A stretch of DNA of 64,000 nt from JAFGXT01 sp963677165 (GTDB lineage: Bacteria > Verrucomicrobiota > Lentisphaeria > Victivallales > SZUA-371). Position 1 is the first letter of the stretch; the number at the start of each line of letters is the position of its first letter. Made by a program: the position numbers and the translations under genes. The stretch covers positions 5,456,001 through 5,520,000 of the forward strand of contig CAXXSX010000002.1 of NCBI GenBank assembly GCA_963677165.2. The letters run 5' to 3'. This document shows, in pieces, positions 1-9,357 of the stretch. The notes under the pieces were generated by a model, which saw nothing but the letters and a program-made list of their open reading frames with translations, was not told where the DNA came from and did not search any database.

Positions 1-325
1 ATTCATATTCAGCCCCTACCCTTTCCCGGAACCGAACATCTTCAATGATCCATTCCAGTACTCCATCGTTATTCAAATCAATCTTTACTACGGGAAATTC
101 GCTTACTTTTCTGAAAGACGAGCTCCTATAGAGTTCTTTAATAATTTCGGCAGGAATATCTTTTTTCTGAATTTTCTCCCACTTCAATTTGACATCAACT
201 GGTTCCGGCCTGACATACCCATCCTCAGGCACCAGCCAATAGTTTGGAACATCGGCCAAAGAAATATTCCATAGAACCAATGTTATAAACAAACTGAATC
301 CCAGCTTTATCATTTTATTTGACAT
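1..325 (-). CDS. Hypothetical secreted protein, N-terminal part (runs off the window)
   Basis: The frame is open from an ATG at 325 down to base 1, giving 108 residues of an incomplete protein. A G-rich Shine-Dalgarno (GGGGGGAG) sits a few bases upstream of this ATG. The first about 25 residues are a signal-peptide-like hydrophobic stretch (KLGFSLFITLVLWNISLA). Residues 83-88 (DLNNDG) resemble an EF-hand or FG-GAP calcium-binding loop. It lies 17 bp downstream of the DUF3089 hydrolase gene and is probably co-transcribed with it. Its function cannot be told from this fragment. Confidence 0.6.
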   Translation of the reverse strand, partial: MSNKMIKLGFSLFITLVLWNISLADVPNYWLVPEDGYVRPEPVDVKLKWEKIQKKDIPAEIIKELYRSSSFRKVSEFPVVKIDLNNDGVLEWIIEDVRFRERVGAEYE

Positions 326-342
326 GCTCCCCCCATATTTTT

Positions 343-1278
343 TTATTGACCCGCCAGATATGCCTGAATACGTACCTTTACGTTATCTTTTAAGTTATTG
401 AACCAGAATGCATAATCATATTTATGATATACTTCGGCCGGAAAACGTCCGAGGTTCACCAGATCGATTTTGGGCGACGACGGCTGTTTCATATCAGTCA
501 CCACCAGCATCCCTTTTTCCTGATCGACATGAGCCCCGGCAAAATGCTCAATTTCCTCGGTCAAAGTACCTTCGCTATCTTTGAAAAATTTGGCTCCGGC
601 ATGTTCCTCGCGAGTTGCCGGTGTGGAATCATTCTTCCAGTTCAGGGGATTGATGGAGATCGCGCCCGGCAGCAGCACCGGCGAACCGGTCGCTCCCGGC
701 CCTTCCGTGTTGTAGGTAATGATTACACCAGTATCATCCGCTCCCTGAGCACGTTTCATCCAGGGATAAGTTTTTAAATCCTCCTGCGTCACGGAATATC
801 CGATGAGATAAGCGGCAACAAGACGCTTCTGCAGTTCAGGATCATTAAACCGCTCTCGCATCAGGTTGATCAGCGTCATGGTTCCCTGACTGTGTCCGGC
901 AAGAATAAAAGGACGGTTCGGGTTAAGATTTTTCAGATAATAATCGAAAGCGTTTTCGACATCCCCGGCACCAAGCTGGAAACTCGGATCGATATACATA
1001 TTGGTTCCGCCTGCTGCGGTAAACGTGTCCTGCACCGCTCCGGACTGCTGACGATAAAACGGAGCAAACAAATTGGCATATTCCGAATATACTCCACCCT
1101 GGGCTACGGTAAGGCCTTTGGCAAAACCGCGAAGCCGGGGCACGGAGATATCCATATTATCAGAATCTTTGTCGCTAAAAATAGTCGGATGCACATAAAA
1201 AACATCAACGGGTTTATCAATTTTTTCGGGCTTCACAACCCAGCTGAAGTCATTCGTATAATCGGGAGAGCTGTTCAT
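343..1278 (-). CDS. DUF3089-type alpha/beta hydrolase
   Basis: A 311-residue protein with the layout of DUF3089 alpha/beta hydrolases: an early D-V-F-Y-V-H-P-T strand, then the nucleophile elbow G-H-S-Q-G with Ser130. An AAGGA ribosome-binding site lies six bases before the ATG. No signal peptide is visible, so it probably acts in the cytoplasm, as an esterase or lipase-like hydrolase of unknown substrate. It follows the sulfatase gene on the same strand, with about 105 bp between them and no visible terminator, so the two are probably expressed together under the AraC regulator. A role in removing ester groups from sulfated glycans is inference only. Confidence 0.75.
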   Translation of the reverse strand: MNSSPDYTNDFSWVVKPEKIDKPVDVFYVHPTIFSDKDSDNMDISVPRLRGFAKGLTVAQGGVYSEYANLFAPFYRQQSGAVQDTFTAAGGTNMYIDPSFQLGAGDVENAFDYYLKNLNPNRPFILAGHSQGTMTLINLMRERFNDPELQKRLVAAYLIGYSVTQEDLKTYPWMKRAQGADDTGVIITYNTEGPGATGSPVLLPGAISINPLNWKNDSTPATREEHAGAKFFKDSEGTLTEEIEHFAGAHVDQEKGMLVVTDMKQPSSPKIDLVNLGRFPAEVYHKYDYAFWFNNLKDNVKVRIQAYLAGQ

Positions 1279-1383
1279 GATGATTCCTTATTCGAGTGTT
1301 TATGATATCCTGAATAAAGGTAACATGTTTTACTCTAAAATCAAAGAGCAGCCAACTCCGGCATAATATTATCACAAATTATA

Positions 1384-2865
1384 CTATTTATAGACCTTCT
1401 GGTCATAGCTTTCAATCGGCATGCCAGTTCCGTAATCCAATGGTTCAGGCGTAAATCCAGGATCGCCATACTTGTAACGCTTGTTTCCAGTATAATGGAA
1501 CGTCTGTTCGGGAACATCCTTTCGCCAGGGACGATTCTCCCAGTGATAACCACGGAAACAGTCGCGTGATTCACTCATCCATTGCAGGATTTTATCATGA
1601 AGTTCATCGCGAATAGCGGCATATTCCGGCGAGTCAATAAGGTTCACCAGTTCATCGGGATCTTTTTTCAGGTCGTATAACTCATCCGTATCCAACAGAT
1701 TGATACACAATTTGTAGTCTTCTGTTACACAGGCCCGGTAAGGAGCAAAACCGCCATGACCATCATGCGCCATAGTAAAACGTCCGAACTCAATAAATAC
1801 GTCCCCATCTGTTCCGGGATCTTTAAGCAGCGGAATCATGCTTTTACCTTCCAGAATCGGCGACAATTCGCAGCCCATATAATCCAGAATCGTCGGGGTC
1901 ATATCAATATGCGATACCGGTTTGGAATATCTGACGCCCGGTTCGATCAACCCTTTTTTACGCATCAGCAACGGCACTCCGGTGATCTCCTCATAAGACG
2001 CCGCCCCCTTATCAAACAACCCGGACCGGTTTCCAAGAGAAAAGCCATGGTCGGCTGTATAAATGGTCAACGCCTCCGGACAGCAACTGTCGATACTGTT
2101 TAAAAGTTTGCCGATTTCATAATCAGCATACGCGTTACAGGAAAGAAAACGTTTCTTATGGTATTTGAAATTCATGTGACGATACGCCTCTGACCACAAG
2201 CGGTTCAGCTTCGGAACCTTATCATCAAGTACAGCGTCATTATTGCTGTCCATTGTCAGCTCAACTTCTTCATCGAACATACTCGCAAACGGTTCCGGTG
2301 CCAGCCAGGGATGATGCGGTTCTTTCAAGGAAACAACCAGTAAAAAATCATTATCTTTATTTAATCGTAAAAACTCCTGTGCTCGACGAACACAGTTATT
2401 CGCAAAACACATCTCTTCCGGCACATTTTCCGCCCCTGATGAACGCAGCATCCTGCGCTGTTCTTCATTATACTGATTCAGGTGATTTCTGGCGTCAAAC
2501 CACCATTCCGGAGCCCAGCCGTCCGGCGCCTTTCCATGACCAAACATAGAACCGTCAATATGCCATTTGCCGATATATCCACAGGTTATATTATTTTGTG
2601 AAAGCCTTTGTCCGAGCGTTGCCACATCACTACCCAACGCATAACCATTCGACCATATCCCATTATTATGCGGATACTGTCCGGTAAACAATGCGGACCG
2701 TGCCGGACCACATACCGGGTCACAGCAATACGCGCGTTCAAACAGCATGCCCTCTTCCGCCAGACGGTCGAGATTAGGAGTATGAACCTGATCCCCGTAA
2801 TAACATCCCAGCATATCGCGACGCTGAGTATCGCACATAATTATGATTGCCTGTTTTTTTGTCAT
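1384..2865 (-). CDS. Type I sulfatase (formylglycine-dependent)
   Basis: A 493-residue arylsulfatase-family protein. The ATG at 2865 was chosen over an in-frame upstream start because AAGGTGAG lies directly before it and family homology starts there. The catalytic signature is C52-G-P-A-R (C-x-P-x-R), where Cys52 would be matured to formylglycine; a Cys-type site suits an anaerobic sulfatase-maturating enzyme. Metal-site regions follow (C-D-T-Q-R-R-D near the N-terminus, T-A-D-H-G-F-S near the middle). No clear signal peptide is seen, which fits a cytoplasmic enzyme acting on imported sulfated sugars, but this is uncertain. It is divergent from the AraC gene, with a sigma-70-like promoter at 2919-2946. 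Confidence 0.9.
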   Translation of the reverse strand: MTKKQAIIIMCDTQRRDMLGCYYGDQVHTPNLDRLAEEGMLFERAYCCDPVCGPARSALFTGQYPHNNGIWSNGYALGSDVATLGQRLSQNNITCGYIGKWHIDGSMFGHGKAPDGWAPEWWFDARNHLNQYNEEQRRMLRSSGAENVPEEMCFANNCVRRAQEFLRLNKDNDFLLVVSLKEPHHPWLAPEPFASMFDEEVELTMDSNNDAVLDDKVPKLNRLWSEAYRHMNFKYHKKRFLSCNAYADYEIGKLLNSIDSCCPEALTIYTADHGFSLGNRSGLFDKGAASYEEITGVPLLMRKKGLIEPGVRYSKPVSHIDMTPTILDYMGCELSPILEGKSMIPLLKDPGTDGDVFIEFGRFTMAHDGHGGFAPYRACVTEDYKLCINLLDTDELYDLKKDPDELVNLIDSPEYAAIRDELHDKILQWMSESRDCFRGYHWENRPWRKDVPEQTFHYTGNKRYKYGDPGFTPEPLDYGTGMPIESYDQKVYK

Positions 2866-2918
2866 GATCTCACCTTTTGCTTTGTATTTTACAGATATTA
2901 AATTATATTGCAAAATAG

Positions 2919-2946
2919 ATTATAATTGAATATAAATTTAAGACAA
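2919..2946 (-). promoter_or_regulatory. Putative sigma-70 promoter of the sulfatase gene
   Basis: On the minus strand, TTGTCT (2941-2946) and TATAAT (2919-2924) are separated by 16 bp. It would start transcription about 45 bases before the sulfatase ATG, within the divergent gap shared with the AraC gene. Confidence 0.5.
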
Positions 2947-2960
2947 ATAAATATACTTTT

Positions 2961-3779
2961 ATGGCAATTGAGACAAAATCAGATATCATGCGTCTGCATT
3001 CACAACTGCATTTAAAGTTGATCAAGGCGACAATTGGAACCTATCCGATTCATCTAAAAAAAGCGTCCACGGCAAACCGTATATTATTCGTCTTCGCAGA
3101 CTCCGGTCAGGATGACAGTTATATTTACGACCCAGCCACCGACATACGCCATTCCATGCGCAGCGGGAATCTTTATTTTATACCATGCGGTCACATAGTT
3201 GATCAATGTAATTCGGCTAAGATGCAGTATGTTGCCCTGCTGTTTGATCTTGATTTCTTTTACGGATTTGACATTATGTCAAAATTCCCTGAATGCCGAG
3301 CGGTAAATGACAAAGAATTAGTTGAGGAAGTCAAACAATTGCTCAACAGTCCCAATCTTCCACTGGCGTTATGCAGGATCAATGAAATCATTTATCACCT
3401 TTGCCACAAATGGCTCAGCGAAAAGCCGGAGATACTCACACAAAATTTAAAAGATTACAGTGCATATCAAACGATACTGGATTATGTTGAACAGCATGGC
3501 AGTGCGCAAACGACAGTGGGCATGCTTGCTGAACTGTTAAAAATGCGGCAGGACGTCTTTTCCCGTAAGTTCACCCGTGAAATCGGTATTTCCCCAAAAG
3601 ATTTTATCACCAGAACCCTGATCCGCAAAGCCTCGTTCCTGCTAGGCAGTCATGATATTCTGGTACGGGAAGCGGCCGATCAACTAAAATTCAATTCAGA
3701 GTATTATTTTTCCCGCTTCTTTAAACACCACACCGGAATGTCTCCTAAAGAATTCCAACGCTTTTCCGGAATCAACTAG
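2961..3779 (+). CDS. AraC-family transcriptional regulator
   Basis: A 272-residue protein. The C-terminal about 100 residues carry two helix-turn-helix motifs of the AraC/XylS type, ending in the family signature (F-N-S-E-Y-Y-F-S-R-F-F-K followed by G-M-S-P-K-E-F). The N-terminal part is a probable cupin-like ligand-sensing domain. The gene is transcribed away from the sulfatase across a 95-bp AT-rich gap, so it most likely controls the sulfatase/DUF3089 operon in response to a sugar. The ATG at 2961 has only a weak ribosome-binding site. Confidence 0.9.
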   Translation: MAIETKSDIMRLHSQLHLKLIKATIGTYPIHLKKASTANRILFVFADSGQDDSYIYDPATDIRHSMRSGNLYFIPCGHIVDQCNSAKMQYVALLFDLDFFYGFDIMSKFPECRAVNDKELVEEVKQLLNSPNLPLALCRINEIIYHLCHKWLSEKPEILTQNLKDYSAYQTILDYVEQHGSAQTTVGMLAELLKMRQDVFSRKFTREIGISPKDFITRTLIRKASFLLGSHDILVREAADQLKFNSEYYFSRFFKHHTGMSPKEFQRFSGIN

Positions 3780-3858
3780 CCCGATTAATTGCGATTTTTC
3801 TGAATATTCAAAAAAACCGTGCCTCTGTCACATCAAAACATTTTTCTGCTCAAACAAA

Positions 3859-3876
3859 ATGAAATCGATTGCAAAA
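3859..3876. promoter_or_regulatory. LacI-type operator, upstream copy
   Basis: ATGAAATCGATTGCAAAA is identical to the sequence at 3938-3955. The core GAAATCGATTGC is centred on the palindrome ATCGAT and resembles generic LacI-family operators (TGCAATCGATTGCA). It lies upstream of the putative -35 box of the LacI gene. Confidence 0.65.
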
Positions 3877-3905
3877 TGATTTTATTTTTACAAAAAATAT
3901 TGATT

Positions 3906-3934
3906 TTGTCGCAAAAAAATAGAAAATATATATA
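3906..3934 (+). promoter_or_regulatory. Putative promoter of the lacI-glycosidase locus
   Basis: TTGTCG (3906-3911) and TATATA (3929-3934) are separated by 17 bp. The promoter sits between the two identical operator copies at 3859 and 3938, so the downstream operator would cover the start point. Confidence 0.45.
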
Positions 3935-3937
3935 GAA

Positions 3938-3955
3938 ATGAAATCGATTGCAAAA
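3938..3955. promoter_or_regulatory. LacI-type operator, downstream copy
   Basis: An exact 18-bp copy of the element at 3859-3876, placed 79 bp from it (about 7.5 helical turns) and 22 bp before the lacI start codon. The arrangement suggests autoregulation, possibly with DNA looping. Confidence 0.65.
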
Positions 3956-3977
3956 CATAAAAACAAGTGGTTAAATC

Positions 3978-5009
3978 ATGCTCAAGAACAAATCAATAAC
4001 CCTTGCGACCATGGCAGAGGAATTAAACGTCAGTCCCGCGACCGTCAGTCGGGCGCTGAATGGAAAACCCGGCAAAAACGCGGAACGGATCAAAAAACTT
4101 GCACAGGAATTGAATTTCACGCCAAACCTGACTGCCCGAAATCTTCGTAAATCATCCTCGCATACCGTTGGAGTTTTAATTACCAGAAGCATTTCTACGG
4201 GCTGGTATTCTCAACTGGTCTGTCAACTGGAACAGGAACTTTCCGGACACAATAAAACCATGCAGTTAAGCATAAGCCGTCATGACAGCGTCAAAGAACT
4301 GAACTGCCTTGAAGCATTTCGCGGTAACCGGGTAGACGGAATCATTATTGGTCCGGTGTTCCGATATCCGGACTTGTATAATATTGAAGAATTCTCAAAA
4401 AGCAGCAACATCCCACTTGTTTGTTTTGGCTGTATGGATGATCTGCCAATTAATTATGTCACAGTGGATTTTCAGGAAGGAGCCAGAGCTGCGGTAAGCC
4501 ATTTTTACGAAAAAGGGCATCGGGATATCCTTTATCTGGGATGTCCGAAAGAAGACATAATGCGTACAACCGGGACCAGACTCGAAGGATTTAGCAAAGC
4601 AATGGACAGATATAACCTTCCCTTAACACCTGATAAAGTCATTGTTTTTCCTCCAACCAGAATAAATGGCTGGAAACTAATTAAAACAATTCTGGCGGAA
4701 AACAAAAAACTGCCATCTGCGATATTCTGTCATAACGATGAAGTTGCCTTCGGAGCAATGCTGGCATTGCATCAGGCTGGCATCAAAATCCCCGAAGATG
4801 TTTCAATCATCGGCTACGACGATTTGAGTGACTGTAATCTCAGTATGCCGCCATTGACAACCATTGGAGGCAAAATGGAGGCATTGTCTAAAGAACTTGT
4901 AAGTATAATAACATCACAAACATCAGGCTTAAAATCAGAATGGATCAAGAAAATTATAAAACCACGGCTTATCGAAAGGGAGAGTGTAATGTCAGTAAAA
5001 AAATCATAA
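3978..5009 (+). CDS. LacI-family transcriptional regulator
   Basis: A 343-residue protein. The N-terminal helix-turn-helix (about residues 6-55) has the LacI form, with recognition helix V-S-P-A-T-V-S-R-A-L-N followed by the hinge. A periplasmic-binding-protein-like sugar-sensing domain follows (G-Y-D-D-L-S near the C-terminus is the usual late motif). It directly precedes two secreted glycosidases and a pseudopilin on the same strand (62-bp gap). Two identical operator-like palindromes lie upstream of it. It probably represses itself and the downstream genes until a sugar released by the enzymes is bound. Confidence 0.92.
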   Translation: MLKNKSITLATMAEELNVSPATVSRALNGKPGKNAERIKKLAQELNFTPNLTARNLRKSSSHTVGVLITRSISTGWYSQLVCQLEQELSGHNKTMQLSISRHDSVKELNCLEAFRGNRVDGIIIGPVFRYPDLYNIEEFSKSSNIPLVCFGCMDDLPINYVTVDFQEGARAAVSHFYEKGHRDILYLGCPKEDIMRTTGTRLEGFSKAMDRYNLPLTPDKVIVFPPTRINGWKLIKTILAENKKLPSAIFCHNDEVAFGAMLALHQAGIKIPEDVSIIGYDDLSDCNLSMPPLTTIGGKMEALSKELVSIITSQTSGLKSEWIKKIIKPRLIERESVMSVKKS

Positions 5010-5071
5010 GTTGGTTACGTCAAATTTATGAGATAGAAATATAATCACACTAGAAATCAACTGGAAATATC

Positions 5072-7003
5072 ATGTCTTTTAGAAAAACAATTTTATCATT
5101 TCTGCTGTTCGGCGGAACCGTGCTTTCACTTTTAGCGGGTGGGCACGACAACTTATGTGTTCAAACTCACTTCGGTCATCACGGCTGGGATCCGTTGAAA
5201 AACCTGAAATTAGTCAAAGAACTTGGCGTGGGCTGGATTCGTGACGACCTGTACTGGGGATCCGTTGAAAAAGAAAAAGGGAACTACAAAATACCTGATT
5301 ACGCCTGGGAATGGATCAAGGAAGCGAAAAAAAATGATCTAAAAATAATCTTGATTCTGAACGGCGGAAACAGACTTTATAAGGATGAATATGACCATGA
5401 CGGCTATGTGAATTTCGCTCGCTTCGTCGCTAAGGAGATGAAGGGATACGTCCAGGCGATTGAACTGATTAACGAACCGTTCAATAATTTCCGTCGTGCA
5501 GCGGCTAAGCTATCCGACACTCCAACCGCCTGGAATGGTTACGACCCGAAAACCGGCAAGATCAATGAATGGGCCCTGAAATATTTGAGGACCATGAATG
5601 ATATGGCGGATGCGATCAACGAAGTCGCCCCGGGCGAATACAAGATTCTCGGTCTGGGATGCTCGCCCCCATTGAATACCAGACTACTCAAACAAGGTGT
5701 ATCAAAACACATAGATGGAATGGTCATTCATCCTTATTCTTATCGCCTGGTTCCTGAACTACAGCCTTATGGCGATACCCCGGCTTTTCTTAAGCGTGAC
5801 GGAGTTGTGGTCGGCGACAAGGCCGGAACTTTTACGTCAATCAATAAAGAACTGATGAAGACATCCTCCCAAAACAACGGACCCAAGGAACTCTGGGCAA
5901 CAGAGCTGGGCTATACAACCTACATTCAAACCCAACCACAAGTTCAGAACTACGGCGGTTTCACCGAAGACGCTCAGGCAAAATACGCTCAACGCCATCT
6001 GATGGAATGCCTGGGAACTAACATGAGACTGGTATCATGGTATACATTCTATCACCGCCGGAACAGCGCATATCACAAACTGGCCGGTTTTGGTATTCTT
6101 AATTATGACGGCACCCCGAAACCCGCTTATAACGCAATCCAGCGGGTAGCGAAAACCATGAAGGGCTGGAAAGCCGACAAATGGGGAGATATAAAAGTTT
6201 ATTTCCAGAAACACCGACAAGATCCCAATCCCGTAACCTGGGACGGTTCACTGCGTCAAACCTTTGGAGAACCGAGAGCCTACATGTTCAGCAGCAACAA
6301 TGGCAAACGCAGAGCTGCCGCGATCTGGTCGACAGAACGCGCAAACAGTGATTTACAGCCACGTTCCGCAACCGTCATTATAAACAGTGACCGAGGTCTC
6401 AAGAGCATTACCGCGCTGGACATGATGACCGGCAAAGAGGAAAACGTAAAATTTACTCAAAAAGGTAATTTGGTAAAAATAGCAGACATTACCGTTCCGG
6501 ACCACCCCGTTATGCTCTATCTGGAAGGTTCAGATCCGGTGACCGGACAAGCAATAACCGATACAGATATTTTCAACTCCGCTAAAAACTGGAAGCTCCA
6601 CAAAGCCCGAAGCATAAAAGCGTCTTTCAGTATTGACAACAACTCCGTCAGACTGAATTTCAACGGCAAAGGGTATGCCGGAATCAGTAAAAAGCTGACG
6701 ATTCAGGAAGGAGTTTCCCAGTTAACCTTCCAGGCCAGATCAACGAATAAAATAACGCTGCTGCTGCGGGTAATCGACAGCACTGGACAGACTCATCAAT
6801 ATAAATTGTCTGCCGTTCCATCCAACCAATGGGAAAACTTCTGGGTAGATTTGAAAAACAAACACCAGAACTGGGGCGGAGCCAAAGATAAAAAGCTTCA
6901 CTATCCCCTGACCGCAGTTTTATTCGGCCTGGAATGCTCGAGCATCCAGCAGGGAGCTATCGACTACAAAGCATTTCAACTTGTAAATATGGGGAATCAA
7001 TAA
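5072..7003 (+). CDS. Secreted clan GH-A glycoside hydrolase with C-terminal accessory domain
   Basis: A 643-residue protein with a Sec signal peptide (about residues 1-23, ending L-L-A-G-G). The (beta/alpha)8 catalytic domain spans about 25-370. The predicted acid/base is Glu135 in E-L-I-N-E-P and the predicted nucleophile Glu278 in W-A-T-E-L-G, the layout of clan GH-A (GH5/GH39-like). A beta-rich domain follows to about 495. The last about 150 residues look like a carbohydrate-binding module that the neighbouring paralogue lacks. It is the first enzyme after the LacI regulator, and its stop codon overlaps the start of the second enzyme (TAATG). The substrate is not evident; the exact GH family needs a CAZy profile search. 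Confidence 0.82.
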   Translation: MSFRKTILSFLLFGGTVLSLLAGGHDNLCVQTHFGHHGWDPLKNLKLVKELGVGWIRDDLYWGSVEKEKGNYKIPDYAWEWIKEAKKNDLKIILILNGGNRLYKDEYDHDGYVNFARFVAKEMKGYVQAIELINEPFNNFRRAAAKLSDTPTAWNGYDPKTGKINEWALKYLRTMNDMADAINEVAPGEYKILGLGCSPPLNTRLLKQGVSKHIDGMVIHPYSYRLVPELQPYGDTPAFLKRDGVVVGDKAGTFTSINKELMKTSSQNNGPKELWATELGYTTYIQTQPQVQNYGGFTEDAQAKYAQRHLMECLGTNMRLVSWYTFYHRRNSAYHKLAGFGILNYDGTPKPAYNAIQRVAKTMKGWKADKWGDIKVYFQKHRQDPNPVTWDGSLRQTFGEPRAYMFSSNNGKRRAAAIWSTERANSDLQPRSATVIINSDRGLKSITALDMMTGKEENVKFTQKGNLVKIADITVPDHPVMLYLEGSDPVTGQAITDTDIFNSAKNWKLHKARSIKASFSIDNNSVRLNFNGKGYAGISKKLTIQEGVSQLTFQARSTNKITLLLRVIDSTGQTHQYKLSAVPSNQWENFWVDLKNKHQNWGGAKDKKLHYPLTAVLFGLECSSIQQGAIDYKAFQLVNMGNQ

Positions 7004-8454
7004 TGACCTTTGATAAAAACATATCACTTCTTTCAATTCTGCTGTTATTCTGCCTTTGCATATCGGTTCATGCCGGTCATGACCAACTTGGCGTTCAGAC
7101 CCATTATGGACACAAAGGCTGGGAGCCGCTCAGTACCATCAAACCCATCAAGAAAATGGGTGTGGGCTGGATTCGAGACGACATCTTCTGGAGTTCCGTT
7201 GAGAAGGAAAAAGGAAAGTACCAGATTTCAGATTATACGTGGAAATGGATCAATGAAGCCAGAAAAAATGGTCTGAAGATCATCCTTATCCTTAACGGTG
7301 GAAATAAATTATATAAAGACCCGTTCGATCACGACGGTTATGTCAAATTCGCTAAATTCGTGGCAAAAGAAATGAAAGGACATGTTCAGGCGCTTGAACT
7401 GATCAACGAACCATTCGGTCATTTTCGAAAGGATGCCGCAAAACTCCAGAAAGGACACAGTAAGTGGAATGGTTGGGATCCAAAAACAAAAACCGTAGAT
7501 GCCTGGGTGAAAAAATATCTGGCAACGATGAATGATATGGCGGACGCGATCAATGAAGTTGCTCCCGGAGAATACAAAGTCATCGGTCTTGGGTGCGCGC
7601 CTCCGCTGAATAAGCACATGCTGAAAATGGGTGTATCAAAACACATAGACGGCATTGTTTTACATCCTTATTCATATACCTTGCCGCCGGAACTTATTCC
7701 TTACGGAGATACGCCGAATTACAACAGTCGCGACGGCCTAGCGGTAGGCGACAAAGAAGGCAATCTCATCGCCATCAATGCCGATCTCCTTAAAACGGCG
7801 GGACCGGACGGCCCCAAGGAAATCTGGCTGACCGAACAGGGATATACCACTTTCCAGCCCTTGAACAACCACAGCCACTATGAAGGATTCACGGAATCTG
7901 CCCAGGCAAAATACGCCCAGCGCCGCCTTATGGAATGTCTGGGAACCAATGTCCGCCTGGCATCCTGGTATAACTTCTACAGTAAAGGCAACCGCAAGCA
8001 CAATTCAGAAGACAACTTCGGTTTAATGCGTCGCGATGGAACTCTTAAGCCTGCCTATCAGGCGATCAAAACTGTAGCGACCACAATGATCGACTGGAAG
8101 CCGGAAAACTGGGGCACGGTTGATGTATATTTCGTTCCGGACCGCCCCAAAGTATGGAGATCAAAACCGGCAGGAAAAGCGGCAACGCCAGCCGAAGTCA
8201 GAGTGTATAAGTTTGTCAACAGAAAAAATAATCATCATGCGGTTGCAATCTGGTCCACAGAAAGAGCCGGCGGCGACCTGCAGCCGAGAACAGCGGATAT
8301 CACAATTAAACCGGACTTCAAGTTTTCAAAGATTACTTTGATGGATATGATGACTGAAAAAACAACAGAAGTCAAATACACAACAGAAAAAGGCAATATT
8401 AAGCTCAAGCAAATTACGATACCGGATCACCCTGCATTTTTAGAGTTTCAATAA
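7003..8454 (+). CDS. Secreted clan GH-A glycoside hydrolase, tandem paralogue
   Basis: A 483-residue paralogue of the preceding enzyme, aligned without large gaps over almost its whole length. The ATG at 7003 was chosen because it overlaps the upstream stop (TAATG), follows GGGGAA, and is followed directly by a signal peptide (about residues 1-24, ending V-H-A). The acid/base is Glu136 (E-L-I-N-E-P) and the nucleophile Glu278 (L-T-E-Q-G). It lacks the C-terminal accessory domain of its neighbour. The pair looks like a tandem duplication that diverged in cargo domain, perhaps giving one substrate-anchored and one soluble enzyme. Translation is probably coupled to the upstream gene. Confidence 0.82.
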   Translation: MTFDKNISLLSILLLFCLCISVHAGHDQLGVQTHYGHKGWEPLSTIKPIKKMGVGWIRDDIFWSSVEKEKGKYQISDYTWKWINEARKNGLKIILILNGGNKLYKDPFDHDGYVKFAKFVAKEMKGHVQALELINEPFGHFRKDAAKLQKGHSKWNGWDPKTKTVDAWVKKYLATMNDMADAINEVAPGEYKVIGLGCAPPLNKHMLKMGVSKHIDGIVLHPYSYTLPPELIPYGDTPNYNSRDGLAVGDKEGNLIAINADLLKTAGPDGPKEIWLTEQGYTTFQPLNNHSHYEGFTESAQAKYAQRRLMECLGTNVRLASWYNFYSKGNRKHNSEDNFGLMRRDGTLKPAYQAIKTVATTMIDWKPENWGTVDVYFVPDRPKVWRSKPAGKAATPAEVRVYKFVNRKNNHHAVAIWSTERAGGDLQPRTADITIKPDFKFSKITLMDMMTEKTTEVKYTTEKGNIKLKQITIPDHPAFLEFQ

Positions 8455-8484
8455 TCATAAATCAGTAAAGGAGACAGAATAACA

Positions 8485-9120
8485 ATGAAAAAAAGAAAAT
8501 TCACACTCATCGAACTCCTGATTGTGATCGCAATCATCGCAATTCTGGCAGCAATGCTGCTTCCTGCATTGAGTCAAGCTCGTGACCGTGCAAAAACAAT
8601 CAGTTGCGCGAATAACCTGAAACAAATCAATCTTGCGGTGGCTACTTATCTGTCAAATTACAGCCGTTATCCGCTCGGAGTAGAACATGGAGGGACTTTC
8701 AGGTGGTGGAATAAAACCTCTGATCTTCCGGCATATTTCGGCTATGACAAATGGTCCGATGAAAAATATGCTGACGGAGGGAATCTTCATAATGTGTTCA
8801 ACTGTCCGGCAGATACGAAAAATGTTGTTATCGACTATATTGCAAACCGTGAATTATTCAGAACCAACATTGACGATCACAACGCCTTAAGACGCGAAAA
8901 CGCGGTGAGAAATCCTTCCTGTAAAGTCATGATGTATGATCGTATTGGAGACTACTGGGCTAGCGCTAAATGGTATGGAGAATATGCTGTTGCAACAACA
9001 AGAACCAGAATTGTTGCCTATCGCCACCTTAAAAAAGGTAATGTATTGTGGGCTGATGGCCATGTAGAACACCGTCAAACCGATAATTTCACAAAAGCTG
9101 AATATTACATCGGCAACTAA
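8485..9120 (+). CDS. Pseudopilin-like protein with H-X9-DG domain
   Basis: A 211-residue protein with a type IV pilin/type II secretion N-terminal methylation motif: a short basic leader (MKKRK), then F-T-L-I-E-L-L with the conserved Glu5 and a hydrophobic helix. Near the C-terminus a His is followed nine residues later by Asp-Gly (H-L-K-K-G-N-V-L-W-A-D-G), the H-X9-DG signature seen in many PVC pseudopilins. It lies 30 bp after the second glycosidase behind GGAGA, so it belongs to the LacI-controlled operon. The likely role is an inner-membrane-anchored pseudopilus subunit linked to secretion or surface handling of the local enzymes; this is inference. Confidence 0.88.
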   Translation: MKKRKFTLIELLIVIAIIAILAAMLLPALSQARDRAKTISCANNLKQINLAVATYLSNYSRYPLGVEHGGTFRWWNKTSDLPAYFGYDKWSDEKYADGGNLHNVFNCPADTKNVVIDYIANRELFRTNIDDHNALRRENAVRNPSCKVMMYDRIGDYWASAKWYGEYAVATTRTRIVAYRHLKKGNVLWADGHVEHRQTDNFTKAEYYIGN

Positions 9121-9293
9121 TCAAGTAAGCCCTGAGCGTATTCAAAACTCGGAAACTCGTTTAATAGTCGATGATGCGATGAACATTCTGATCAAGGAGC
9201 AGTCCCCATACTTGCTCCCACACTGAAATATTCAACAGCCTTCCATCACTACTTCTAGAGAGACTCCTAAGTCAAAAGCATTAGTCATACAGA

Positions 9294-9334
9294 TAAAAAA
9301 ACAGCAGCCGTACAGAAAAAACTGTCGGCTGCTG
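9294..9334 (-). terminator. Rho-independent terminator of the foldase gene
   Basis: On the minus strand a GC-rich hairpin (CAGCAGCCGACAG pairing with CTGTACGGCTGCTG around an about 6-base T loop) is followed by a run of seven T. It lies 24 bp beyond the stop of the parvulin gene. Confidence 0.8.
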
Positions 9335-9357
9335 GAATGAAATAACTAAATTGCTAC

